Source: Nitrospira sp. (GTDB lineage Bacteria; Nitrospirota; Nitrospiria; Nitrospirales; Nitrospiraceae). From it: a stretch of 64,000 bases of DNA. Below the pieces are notes generated by a model. The model searched no databases. It was given only the letters and a program-made list of their open reading frames with translations, and was not told where the DNA came from. The translations under genes and the position numbers were made by a program. Positions 44,924 to 53,520 of the stretch are shown piece after piece. Where the stretch lies: assembly GCA_037045225.1 (NCBI GenBank), contig JBAOHZ010000009.1, positions 3,396,001 through 3,460,000 of the forward strand, written 5' to 3'. How positions within the stretch are numbered: the first letter of the stretch is position 1; every line of letters starts with the position of its first letter.

Positions 44924-45575
44924 GATTTCGTAGTGGTTCGAATGCAGGCGGCCTGTCTTTCGAGGTTGACCAGTTGCGATTCCATGTTCGATGCAGTGTG
45001 TCAGTTGATCACCCTGCAATGGTTTGAGGACACGTTGCTGTAGTGCAACGCTGCACGACGTGTGTCCCATCGACAGATGATGACGTGACGGGCGCGCTCC
45101 GTTACACCTGCCTGCGCTTTATAATCTGCTGATCCCGGGGCGGTCAAACCGACTGATTGGGATCTGTCCACTCCACCGATTTGAAGCCCACACAAGCATT
45201 AATTCGCGGGAACCACATTGACGGCTTGTGCGAGGCACCTCGTCGGCGATTCCCGAACATCTCTGGTGAAGTTGTCGCTTTGACGCTCCGTCATTTGGCT
45301 TTCTGTTAAACAACCATTTTAGCGATGCGTATACGTATCAATTTGGATACGTGAGTATCGCATTGTATACAGGAAGGCGAGATCCTTTCATAACTAAAGA
45401 CCATCCAAATCATTGTTAGTAGGTAAATGACATGACAGCCGAAAACTGGCCGATATTTTGCTTGCTCCTTTACGGGTGACTGCACATGTCGTCACTTTCT
45501 GTGCGCTGCGTGGCCGGGGGAACCCCGCGATCGCGACGATCGCAATCATGAGCCTACTCACCAAAGGAGGACCGA
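44924..45575. other. Gap with an AT-rich inverted repeat (45322-45361)
   Basis: No coding frame is convincing. GCGAT...ACGTATC (45322-45339) and GATACGT...ATCGC (45346-45361) form an interrupted inverted repeat around AATTTG, followed by AT-rich sequence; it could be an operator or a promoter-proximal hairpin for the 45576 gene. AAGGAGG just before 45576 is that gene's ribosome site. Confidence 0.4.
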
Positions 45576-45809
45576 ATGGAAAAGCCCAGCATGAATCCGG
45601 AACTGCCATTGCCGGAAGTATTCAAGTGGCGAGTGCCGATCAATTGGGATCCTGTGCCTTGGTGGTTCTTCGAGCGTGCAAACCTTCCGAAGGAAGCGCT
45701 GAGTCAGCTGGCATTGATTCAGTTGGAGAATCAGCGGGCGATCATGCAACAAAACATGAAAGCGATTGAGCAGTCGATGGAAATGGTTAAGAAGTTCGGC
45801 GGAAAATAG
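45576..45809 (+). CDS. Small hypothetical protein with C-terminal helix
   Basis: 77 residues. The Pro/Trp-rich N-terminal half (PEVFKWRVPINWDPVPWWFF) is followed by an amphipathic helix (LIQLENQRAIMQQNMKAIEQ, then SMEMVKKFG) that could form a coiled coil. A strong AAGGAGG lies 5 bases before the ATG, making expression likely. I do not recognise the family. It precedes the broken radical SAM gene by about 160 bases on the same strand. Confidence 0.68.
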   Translation: MEKPSMNPELPLPEVFKWRVPINWDPVPWWFFERANLPKEALSQLALIQLENQRAIMQQNMKAIEQSMEMVKKFGGK

Positions 45810-45966
45810 CTGAGTGCCAGATCCTCAATGGAAGGGAGTGGCCGCTCCCCACGGCCCGAGGCCGCTCCTTTTCAGAGGATTCCGTGGTGCAGGAAGCGGG
45901 TTCGACACGAGATGATCGTGTCGGGTGTTTCCACGCGTCGGTGCGGCCGTTCCTTGGGAGGAGGCT

Positions 45967-47168
45967 ATGAGATCACTCACTGTGCTGGAACAGAGAGCGG
46001 ACATGCCCCGTCTTCAGGCTTTGAGCCAACAGGAAGCGACCAGACCGGTGGTCTTGATCGGATTTCAGAAGCAAGGCAACCTTGGCATCGGATATCTGGC
46101 CGCAACGCTGATGCGACGAGGGCATCGCGTGAAGGTGCTCGATTTCGAAGATGCGGCGGAGCAGATCTTGGCGACGGTGGAAGCTGAAGCCCCGGTGGTG
46201 GTCGGGTTTTCGCTCATCTTTCAATTTTACTTGCCTCGCTTCCGTACATTGATGCAATACCTGCGGGACCATGGCGTCCGGTGTCATTTTACAATCGGCG
46301 GGCACTTTCCAAGCCTAAGTCACGAGCGAACGCTTGAGTTGATTCCAGAGGTAGATAGTGTGGTTCGATTCGAAGGGGAAGTGACCCTGCTCGAGCTCGT
46401 GGAGGCACTCATTCAGGACCAGGACTGGCACATGATCGATGGCCTCGCGTATCGCCGAGACGGGCGATTCGTCTGCAATCCTCTTCGGCATCTTCTGGAC
46501 GACCTCGATGTGTTGCCCTTTCCCTATCGGCAGTACGAGCCGACGGCGATCCTCGGTCAGCGCACGATGCCCATCCTGGCGTCACGCGGCTGTTCCCGGA
46601 CCTGTTCCTTTTGCTCTATTCATATGTTTTACCGGGCCGCTCCGGGACGAGTGGTTAGGATTCGGAAAGTTGCCGAAGTGGTCCGCGAAATGAAGGACCT
46701 CTATCAGAACCGTGGCATTACCCTGTTCCTGTTCCAGGATGATGATTTCCCCCTCTTTGGCCCGTCGTGGCGTCGGTGGGCCCTCGGTCTGGTCGATGAA
46801 CTGCATCGCCGGGACCTGGTCGGAAAAGTCATCTGGAAAATCAGTTGTCGGGCAGATGCGGTTGAGCCTGAGCTGTTTGCGACCTTGCGGGATGCCGGGT
46901 TGTATCTGGTGTACATGGGTTTGGAATCGGGATCGGACGATGGACTCGACGTGCTTCACAAGGAAATCACCGTGGCGGAAAATCTGCGGGCCGTGGAGAC
47001 GTTGAAGTCGCTGGGCCTCATGTGGGAATTCGGGTTCATGCTGTGATCCATCCAGCACGCGAATCGATAGACGAATGTGAGGTTCTGCGCCGGATGTCGA
47101 CGACGGGAGGTCGCGGCGGTCTCTGCAAGATGTTGCCCTATGACGGCACGCCCATTAAGGAGACGTGA
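45967..47168 (+). pseudogene. B12-binding radical SAM gene, 3' end decayed
   Basis: The intact frame (45967-47046, 359 residues) has an N-terminal B12-binding Rossmann domain (VVLIGFQKQGNLGIGYLAAT, FTIGGHFPSL) and a radical SAM domain with the cluster motif SRGCSRTCSFCSIHMF (CxxxCxxC) and VYMGLESGSDDGLDVLHKE. It stops abruptly after FGFML. The expected continuation appears in other frames: DPSST at 47045 in one, then ESIDECEVLRRMS and GLCKMLPYDGTPIKET to 47168 in the third. At least two indels therefore broke the end of the gene, and the usual C-terminal region is missing. The first 359 residues might still be made. Start ATG 45967 follows GGAGGAG. Confidence 0.8.
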
Positions 47169-48224
47169 TGGCCCAGGGGCGGTCAACGGCGACGGTGTAA
47201 CCCAGACTATGAGTCTCATCATCGCGCTTTATAGGCAATAGGACGAACAGTCGGAGAAAGGTTCCAACCCAGGGAGGGGAATGCGGTGGTGCGTGATCAA
47301 TCATGCACGACCAGGCCCTCGCGATGGAGGCTGTCGTGCCAATCTGACCGGTTGCGCATACAAAATTGCACTGAGTGGTTTGACCAAATTCAGCAACAAC
47401 ATATTGTCGCAGTGGTGGAAGAAATCTGCGCCGGTTTTCGGCAGAGTGGGGGTGAGCCTCGAGAGTACTCAGACCTTGACAGATCCGAGCAGTTCTCTCA
47501 CTTTTACAGCAGCGCCGTTTTTTATAGACCAGTCCTGGCTGTTGAAAGGATAACAATCACCCTCTGACTGCCTAAGTCTATCTGTGTCGTAGTGCCTTCC
47601 CCATCTCTCTCCCTTCATTTCCCCTCCTTTTCTCCCCTTCCAATCCTCTCCCCCCCGTCCTGTGATTTCCCACCTATTTTTTTCCTCACTCTTCTTTCTC
47701 AGCCGATTATGAACCTGTCATACATGTCTGAATCTCTTTCATACAACGCCAGCGGAAGAGTGAGGTTCCGCACGCGCTGCCGGACACCGGTACGACGCTG
47801 AATTGTTCAGCTTAAAACGTCATGTCCTATTCTCGGTATCCGTTAATAATAAAATATTAATTAATCGGCAGCACGTGGCAGGGAGTGCTGGGAAAAATGA
47901 AAGCACCATAAGTCTCCAACTCACGATCGCTGTAAAATGTCATTCCCCCAACACCATCATCTGACATTTACTTTCTCATAACCATTTAGTTGGGCTGGCA
48001 ACGAGGAAATTCCATCCGTTGACGGATGAGCCCCCGTGGCCACTCATTTCAGCTCGTCTTTGCGCCCACCCCCACAGCACCCCATTCCTCTATCGACCAT
48101 GATGGAGCGAGTTTTCTGATACCCGACCAGCGATGATTGAGCACGGATATACCGCATATAGCGAATTCCAGCACGGATTATCTACTGGAGCCCGGGGACA
48201 GGGGCGCTGGCCTGCCGTGAAACG
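47169..48224. other. Large non-coding gap: polypyrimidine tract and AT-rich island
   Basis: About 1 kb without a credible gene. 47595-47700 is almost purely C and T on the plus strand, including a C7 run. 47843-47870 is very AT-rich, with TTAATAATAAAATATTAATT, unlike the GC-rich surroundings. The frame of the metzincin that follows is open back to 48162. I see no promoter or RNA gene I can support. Confidence 0.5.
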
Positions 48225-48722
48225 GTGCGGTTGCACGTCAAGTGTCTCACGGCGCCCACGCGATTCACGATTAACCAGATGATTTCCAATATGCGGCTGA
48301 CCTATGCGACCGCGCAAGTCGGTGTCAAATATGTGTCGTTTGAGGTCCTGAACCTGACGGCTCTGAACGATATCGATGTCGGCGCCTGTACGATGGGGAC
48401 GGTGACCGCGGAGCAGACACAGCTATTTGCCAACCGGAATAACGCATCGGCGAACGATGTGGTGGCCTACTTCGTGCGTAGCACGCAGCCGCCCTACAAC
48501 GGCTGTGCCAGCCATCCGGCCAACCAGCCCGGAGCAGTGGTCGCAAGCGGGGCCAGCGCATGGACCTTGGCGCATGAAATCGGCCACGTCCTGGGGCTAT
48601 CGCATATCAGTGATAACAACCGGCTGATGACCGGACTGGGAACCGACAATATTACTAACCCTCCGCCGGACATTATCGCTTCAGAGAAGACGACGATGCT
48701 GGCGAGCGCCTTTACGAATTAG
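48225..48722 (+). CDS. Metzincin-type zinc metalloprotease domain, N-terminus uncertain
   Basis: 165 residues from GTG 48225, with the frame open back to 48162. TLAHEIGHVLGLSHISDNNR is the metzincin signature HExxHxxGxxH, followed by the Met-turn LMTG. TAEQTQLFANRNNASANDVV and AYFVRSTQPPYNGCASHPAN precede it. No signal peptide is visible and the start lacks a ribosome site, so the gene may have lost its 5' end next to the odd gap upstream. A HEAT-repeat gene follows by 15 bases and may encode its partner or inhibitor (inference). Confidence 0.75.
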   Translation: MRLHVKCLTAPTRFTINQMISNMRLTYATAQVGVKYVSFEVLNLTALNDIDVGACTMGTVTAEQTQLFANRNNASANDVVAYFVRSTQPPYNGCASHPANQPGAVVASGASAWTLAHEIGHVLGLSHISDNNRLMTGLGTDNITNPPPDIIASEKTTMLASAFTN

Positions 48723-48737
48723 CCGGGAGACAAGAAC

Positions 48738-49196
48738 ATGCCAATCACAATGCAGCAGGTACTAGCTGAAATCGACAAAGACGAGCCCAGTTACGACGCG
48801 CTGGCTCTGCTGGGGCAGGAGGCGCTGCCGCACTTACAACTGATTGCCGAGGCCAACGATCCGTTGAAATCGTCCAAGGCCGTCTACGCTGCGAGCTTGA
48901 TCGGGGGCGCAGGCGCGGTTGAGGTTTTACGAAAGGCCGCCGATCACCACGATCCGCAGGTTCGTATTGCGGTCGCTCAGGGACTGCAGAATCTGGCCGC
49001 GGCCGCTCCCACCGATATGGTCATGAAATCACTGAATGACCATGACTCCGGTGTCCGGAAGCTGGCGCTGATGACGGCAGGAAAGTTGAATCGCGCTGAT
49101 TTCAAGCAGCGGGTTACGGCCATCGCGCAGGGCGACCCTGAAGAGCATCTGCGAAAGGCTGCGTCGGTCGCGGCAAAGAAGTTTGAAGTTCGGTAG
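48738..49196 (+). CDS. HEAT-repeat protein
   Basis: 152 residues of helical repeats: EALPHLQLIAEANDPLKSSK, GGAGAVEVLRKAADHHDPQV, LNDHDSGVRKLALMTAGKLN and EEHLRKAASVAAKKF, with the Asp-Pro/Val-Arg pattern of HEAT (PBS-lyase-like) repeats, about four units. A binding scaffold without catalytic residues. GGGAGA precedes the ATG. The 15-base distance from the metzincin indicates co-transcription, so immunity, inhibition or targeting of that protease is plausible. Confidence 0.82.
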   Translation: MPITMQQVLAEIDKDEPSYDALALLGQEALPHLQLIAEANDPLKSSKAVYAASLIGGAGAVEVLRKAADHHDPQVRIAVAQGLQNLAAAAPTDMVMKSLNDHDSGVRKLALMTAGKLNRADFKQRVTAIAQGDPEEHLRKAASVAAKKFEVR

Positions 49197-49206
49197 GTAG
49201 ATCATC

Positions 49207-49243
49207 CTCTCCTCCGCCCTGCGTGATGCGGGGCGAGGGAGAG
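49207..49243 (+). terminator. GC-rich hairpin after the HEAT-repeat gene
   Basis: CTCTCCTCCGCCC (49207-49219) and GGGCGAGGGAGAG (49231-49243) form a long stem with few mismatches around TGCGTGATGCGG. There is no U-tract on the plus strand (GAAAACC follows), so it may be a weak or Rho-assisted terminator, or a repeat. Confidence 0.45.
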
Positions 49244-49478
49244 AAAACCACGCGCACCCCGGCAGGACCTTTGGCGGGAGGCGCCGCTGTCCCGCTATTG
49301 TGCGCCGTTGAACTCACCGTGGAGTGGGTTAAGGGAGTGCCGGCGGCGGTTGCCAGGCAGTGAGCTGTGAGGCAAAGGCTCGCAGCGTGGGCTCGATGCC
49401 CGGCGCCGCTTCCTGCACGCCATGAGTGCAGGATCATGCTGCGCCGCTCATTCACCACGTCCCGCGGGGGTGGTTCGC

Positions 49479-50918
49479 TCAATGACTCACTGCGGATATG
49501 TTGGGCGGAATGTCGTCGGAGGGAACGTCGCGAATCTGAATCGAATCGACCCGTTGTTGGGCGAGGACGTCCGAGATGATCACGACCTTGTCACCGGCCT
49601 TGAAGCCCTCGCGGTCCTTCAGAATCCGGAACGCGGTTTGCAAGGTCTTTTCGGGGTCCGAACTGAAATCGATCTTGAAGGGAAGGACACCGCGGTTGAG
49701 CATCATGGTCCGTCGCGGCTGGCTCATGTTGGTAAAGGCGTAGATATTGGTGGCAAACGGGCGGCAGTTGGCGACGAGATCGGCCATGAGTCCTCGTCTG
49801 GTGATCACGACGATGCCTTTGGCCTTCACGCCTTCGGCGAGCTGGACGGCCGCCGCCGCGAGTTGTTGTTTGTTCTCCGCGTTGCGCAGGTGTTTCGCAA
49901 ACTGCAAGCCGGGGATCGTTTCAGATTTCAGCGCAATCCTGCGGAGGAATTCGACGCATTTCACCGGATACTTACCCACCGTGGTTTCCCCGGACAGCAT
50001 GACGGCATCGGCTTCTTCGTAGATCGCATTCGCGACATCCGTGACCTCAGCCCGGGTGGGATAGGGATTGTGGATCATCGATTCGAGAAGGTGGGTTGCC
50101 ACAATGACGCGTTTTCCATATTCGGCGCACAGCCGCACGATGGTGCGCTGGACATTCGGGAGGTCTTCCAGGTTGATCTCCACCCCGAGATCCCCGCGCG
50201 CGACCATAATGCCGTCCGATTCCTTGATGATGGCTTCGAGGTTCCGGACCCCTTCCTGGTCCTCGATCTTTGCAATGATCTTCACCCGCCCGACCTTGTC
50301 GCCCATTAACGATTTGAGCTGCTGAATATCCCCGGCCTCGCGCACGAACGACAGGGCGATGAAGTCCACCTCCCGCTCCAAACCGAACAGGATATCCTTG
50401 ATATCCTTTTGCGTGATCGACGGGAGATTGACGCGGACACCGGGGAGGTTCACGTGGCGTTTGCTCTTCAGGAGCCCACCGTCCAAGACGCGGCATCGCA
50501 TGTGGCGTTCGTGCTTCTCCAGTACCTCGAAATTGATCAGCCCGTTGTCCACGGTGATCCGGTCCCCGACGTTGACCGCCTCAAGCAAGTCCGCATAGTT
50601 GATGTGGATCGAGCTTTCCTCGACGCTCATCGGCCCGCGTGTCGTGACCGACACGATGTCGCCCTGCCGCAAGTCGAGTTCGTTGGAGAGATCACCGGTG
50701 CGGATTTCCGGACCTTGCGTGTCCAGGAGGATGGGGATAGGAAACTTCAGCTTCCGGTTGAGTGACTTGATGTGCTGGATGACCTTGGCGTGAGACTCGT
50801 GGTCGCCGTGGGACATGTTGAGCCGAGCGATACTCATGCCGGCCTCGTAGAGCTTGTGCAGCATCTCGTAGGATTCCGTCGCGGGGCCGATCGTGCAGAT
50901 GATGCGAGTCTTTTGCAT
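49479..50918 (-). CDS. pyk: Pyruvate kinase
   Basis: Converts phosphoenolpyruvate and ADP to pyruvate and ATP in the last step of glycolysis. 479 residues, the usual length. The N-terminal TRIICTIGPATES, MSIARLNMSHGDHESH and ILLDTQGPEIRTGDL hold ADP/K+ and substrate contacts. KIIAKIEDQEGVRNLEA contains the catalytic lysine, GIMVARGDLGVEI the metal-binding site and AVMLSGETTVGKYPVKCVEF the substrate loop. The C-terminal domain (GIVVITRRGLMADLVANCRP) is complete. Transcribed alone, opposite to its left neighbour. Confidence 0.97.
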   Translation of the reverse strand: MQKTRIICTIGPATESYEMLHKLYEAGMSIARLNMSHGDHESHAKVIQHIKSLNRKLKFPIPILLDTQGPEIRTGDLSNELDLRQGDIVSVTTRGPMSVEESSIHINYADLLEAVNVGDRITVDNGLINFEVLEKHERHMRCRVLDGGLLKSKRHVNLPGVRVNLPSITQKDIKDILFGLEREVDFIALSFVREAGDIQQLKSLMGDKVGRVKIIAKIEDQEGVRNLEAIIKESDGIMVARGDLGVEINLEDLPNVQRTIVRLCAEYGKRVIVATHLLESMIHNPYPTRAEVTDVANAIYEEADAVMLSGETTVGKYPVKCVEFLRRIALKSETIPGLQFAKHLRNAENKQQLAAAAVQLAEGVKAKGIVVITRRGLMADLVANCRPFATNIYAFTNMSQPRRTMMLNRGVLPFKIDFSSDPEKTLQTAFRILKDREGFKAGDKVVIISDVLAQQRVDSIQIRDVPSDDIPPNISAVSH

Positions 50919-51440
50919 GTAGGTTCCTTGGGCCGCTCACGAATCGCTGCTCAGCGCGGCTCGATCGATCAGGTGGAAAACGATGGCGTGCGTGGAGAGA
51001 CAGAGCGCGCCGGGCTATTCTACGTGGAATCTTCGGTGTCGTCTATTGTGGTGGTGGGGCCGGAGAGTTGATCGTGGAGCATGAGGCGTGAGGTGCCTCG
51101 GCGCGCCGTCGCAGACGACACCCTATCGAGCATGATCGTAGGCCCCGCCTGGAACAGGTCTACCGCACCGCTTCCGGCGCTGCCTTCGCTCCTGGCCCTG
51201 GGCAACGAGTGGAGCGCTTCTTAGGGTGACGTTGTTGAAGCGAGCATTGGTTTCGGCGTGCGAGGTTTTTGGGCAGCGGGGGGTGGGGGAGGCTGAGGAG
51301 GCTTGACGTATGGTTCTCTATCCTATTGCGGTTTCGAGGCGAGGGGTATCTAGAGCCATGTGGCTAAGATGAAGAGGAGGCGAAGCTCGGGTGTGAGATC
51401 AGATGATGAACTGACGAGATAGGGGAGAAAAGCGGAGCAA
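50919..51440. other. Gap between pyk and rpmB
   Basis: No supported gene. It must contain the minus-strand pyk promoter, but I cannot assign boxes. Small frames here have no motif or ribosome site. Confidence 0.4.
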
Positions 51441-51632
51441 TCAGACGGCTTTTTTGACCAGGCCGGACCGCAGGCAACGCGTGCATACCCGAATGCGCAA
51501 GGCCGACCCGTTCACGAGTGCCTTCACGCGCTGCAGGTTGGGATTAAAGACGCGCTTCGTCTTGTTGTTTGCGTGGCTGACGTTATTTCCGGTTTGATGC
51601 TTCTTTCCACAGAGATCACAGGCAAATGCCAC
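51441..51632 (-). CDS. rpmB: Large-subunit ribosomal protein L28
   Basis: 63 residues, the length of short zinc-type L28. MAFACDLCGKKHQTGNNVSH supplies one CxxC pair and RIRVCTRCLRSGLVKKAV the second, a zinc-ribbon form of the protein. NKTKRVFNPNLQRVKALVNG is the conserved rRNA-contact segment. GGAGTAG lies upstream of the ATG on the minus strand. It stands alone here, with no rpmG beside it. Confidence 0.97.
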   Translation of the reverse strand: MAFACDLCGKKHQTGNNVSHANNKTKRVFNPNLQRVKALVNGSALRIRVCTRCLRSGLVKKAV

Positions 51633-51790
51633 GGCCCTACTCCTTTGTTGCGGCGTCTTTCAACGACTAGTCCTTAGATGGGAGGGGATGCTACCATAGC
51701 GTCACCGGCCATGACAAGCTGCTGAGGTGAATTCTCCCTACCAGGGTGCCCTCGCCCGCTCATACTGTTCACTCAAGTGAGGTCGTCGAT

Positions 51791-52048
51791 ATGGATCAGG
51801 TTACGCTCATCGGATTGCTAGCAGGTACCCTTACCACCATTGCGTTCATTCCTCAACTGCAACAGACTTGGCGTACGCGTTCAGCCCAGGATGTGTCACT
51901 GGGGATGCTCCTCACCTTCGTGACCGGGGTATTTCTCTGGTTGATCTATGGGATTATGCTGGGTGCCTTGCCCATCATTCTGGCGAATCTGGTGACCCTG
52001 GTGCTGACCCTGGCGATCCTCATCTTGAAGCTCCGGTATCGCTCATAA
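51791..52048 (+). CDS. SemiSWEET-type transporter (PQ-loop family)
   Basis: 85 residues, three membrane helices: LIGLLAGTLTTIAFIPQL, LGMLLTFVTGVFLWLIYG and LPIILANLVTLVLTLAILIL. The PQ motif (FIPQLQQTWRTRSAQDVS) ends helix 1 as in SemiSWEET half-transporters, which dimerise in the inner membrane to carry sugars. The substrate is unknown. ATG 51791 begins the first helix directly; an upstream in-frame GTG-type extension adds a non-membrane leader and was rejected. Confidence 0.85.
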   Translation: MDQVTLIGLLAGTLTTIAFIPQLQQTWRTRSAQDVSLGMLLTFVTGVFLWLIYGIMLGALPIILANLVTLVLTLAILILKLRYRS

Positions 52049-52164
52049 CGCGTCTCCGAATGTGCCGGTGCGGACGATCTCGCATGTACCCGCGTCGGGA
52101 TAGGTCACCAGATCCCGATCCGTCAAGTTTCAGCTTGACAAGATTGGGTACGCGCTCCTAGAGT

Positions 52165-52398
52165 TTGGCTCTTTTCAAGACACCTCGGGTCAAGGGAAGA
52201 GGGTGAGAAACCCTCGCGGTCCCGCCGCTGTAAATGGGGACGAAACCCGCCGATGCCACTCGCGTGGCCGTGAAGCGTTGTTCGTGAAGTATGATGCGTC
52301 TGGTTCTTGACGCGACATGCGATTCACGGGGTACGTGTCACGAGCTAGCTGGGAAGGCGCGGGGAGTAGGATGAACCATGAGCCAGAAGACCTGCCCG
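52165..52398 (+). promoter_or_regulatory. Cobalamin riboswitch 1 (upstream of btuF)
   Basis: Recognised by the conserved core: GGGAAGAGGGTGAGAAACCC and CCGCCGCTGTAAATGGGGAC near the start, ATGCCACTCG (the GCCACTG-type element) near 52255, GGGAAGGCGC at 52351 and the 3' AGCCAGAAGACCTGCC (B12-box region) at 52381-52396. The peripheral segment between the GCCACT and GGGAAGGC elements holds CGTGAAGCG-type repeats. It would fold on adenosylcobalamin and shut down the btuFCD unit. The edges are approximate. Confidence 0.85.
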
Positions 52399-52458
52399 AG
52401 GGAGACCCTTTATTCCCTCGTGGGCTGGGGAATAGGCGAGGATGATGTTGCGGGTGCA

Positions 52459-52495
52459 ATCCTCAGGGTTCCACGTTGGCCCTGGGGATTTTTTT
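52459..52495 (+). terminator. Riboswitch expression-platform terminator
   Basis: ATCCTCAGGG (52459-52468) pairs with CCCTGGGGAT (52480-52489) with one G-U, followed at once by seven T: a classic intrinsic terminator. The GGGGA that would serve as the btuF ribosome site lies in the 3' arm, so the hairpin can block both elongation and translation. Confidence 0.8.
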
Positions 52496-52497
52496 AT

Positions 52498-53520
52498 TTG
52501 CGTGCCGGTCGAACCATCCTCCATAGCCGGATCGTAGCCGCATTCGTCGGACTCGTTGCGTATGCGCTGTTGGCCTGCGTGGCCGTTGCGCTTGGACATT
52601 CTCAGGAAGATCAGACCGTGATGAAACGTCGCCAACAGGGCATCCTGACGGGCATGCCGTTTATGGCCAATATCACTCCGCGCACGTTCATCGACGATGC
52701 GGGCCGAAAACTCTATGTGGCCAAGGCGCCCACACGAGTGGTGTCGTTGGCGCCGAGCATCACGGAGATGTTGTTTGCGCTGGGGCTGGACGAGCAGATT
52801 GTCGGGGTGACGGAGTTTTGCGATTTCCCGGTGGCCGCCAAGGACAAATCCAAAGTCGGGTACACCAACCCGAATCTCGAATCCCTCGTCGCCCTCCGGC
52901 CGGAATTGATCGTTGCGCCGCGCGAATTTCACCGCGCGAATGTGTTGGCCAAGCTGGAGGAACTGAAGATTCCGGTGCTCCTGCTCGAAGCCAACTCCGT
53001 GGAGAATATTTTCTCGCACATTCACACGCTGGGACGCATTTTCGACCGTTCGACGGAAGCTCATGCGATGACGGCGGCCATGCGAAGCCGGATGGCCGAG
53101 ATCATCAGTCGGACCGAACACTTGCCGCGCACCCGGGTGCTCTATGTGATCAACAGCCGGCCCCTGATCACGGTCGGACCCGGCAGTTACATCCACCAGA
53201 TGATCGGCCTGGCCGGGGGAATCAATATCGCATCCGGCGCGACCGCACCCTATCCACGCCTGACCATGGAAACGGTGTTGAAGGAAGATCCCGAAGTGCT
53301 GATCTTCCCGATGGGGTCGGTTGAAACGGTGCCACGACGCGAACAGGAGGAATGGCGGCGTTGGACGACTCTGACGGCCGTGCAGCAGAACCGGTTGCGC
53401 GAAGTGTCGGCCAATGCGTTGAATCGACCCGGCCCGCGCGTCATGGATGGGCTGGAAGAACTGGTCAGGGTGATTCACCCCGAAGCGTTCTCTTCCCAAG
53501 CCGTGCCTGTGCAGCCATGA
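52498..53520 (+). CDS. btuF: Cobalamin ABC transporter periplasmic binding protein
   Basis: Binds corrinoid in the periplasm and hands it to the BtuCD importer. TroA/BtuF-type domain: RKLYVAKAPTRVVSLAPSIT, LFALGLDEQIVGVTEFCDFP, NLESLVALRPELIVAP and VLYVINSRPLITVGPGSYIH. The start is placed at TTG 52498, giving a signal-peptide-like leader (LRAGRTILHSRIVAAFVGLV, then AYALLACVAVALG); the frame is open back to 52378, but that part overlaps the riboswitch terminator. ATG 52621 is a later alternative without a signal. The stop overlaps the permease start. Confidence 0.88.
   Translation: MRAGRTILHSRIVAAFVGLVAYALLACVAVALGHSQEDQTVMKRRQQGILTGMPFMANITPRTFIDDAGRKLYVAKAPTRVVSLAPSITEMLFALGLDEQIVGVTEFCDFPVAAKDKSKVGYTNPNLESLVALRPELIVAPREFHRANVLAKLEELKIPVLLLEANSVENIFSHIHTLGRIFDRSTEAHAMTAAMRSRMAEIISRTEHLPRTRVLYVINSRPLITVGPGSYIHQMIGLAGGINIASGATAPYPRLTMETVLKEDPEVLIFPMGSVETVPRREQEEWRRWTTLTAVQQNRLREVSANALNRPGPRVMDGLEELVRVIHPEAFSSQAVPVQP

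Noticed and set aside
44930..44955. GGTTCGAATGC resembling a tRNA T-loop
   Set aside because: No acceptor or anticodon stems can be formed around it, and the upstream part lies within the DHFR-like gene.
45322..45361. Inverted repeat considered as an intrinsic terminator
   Set aside because: No T run follows, and the arms are interrupted; kept only as a possible operator.
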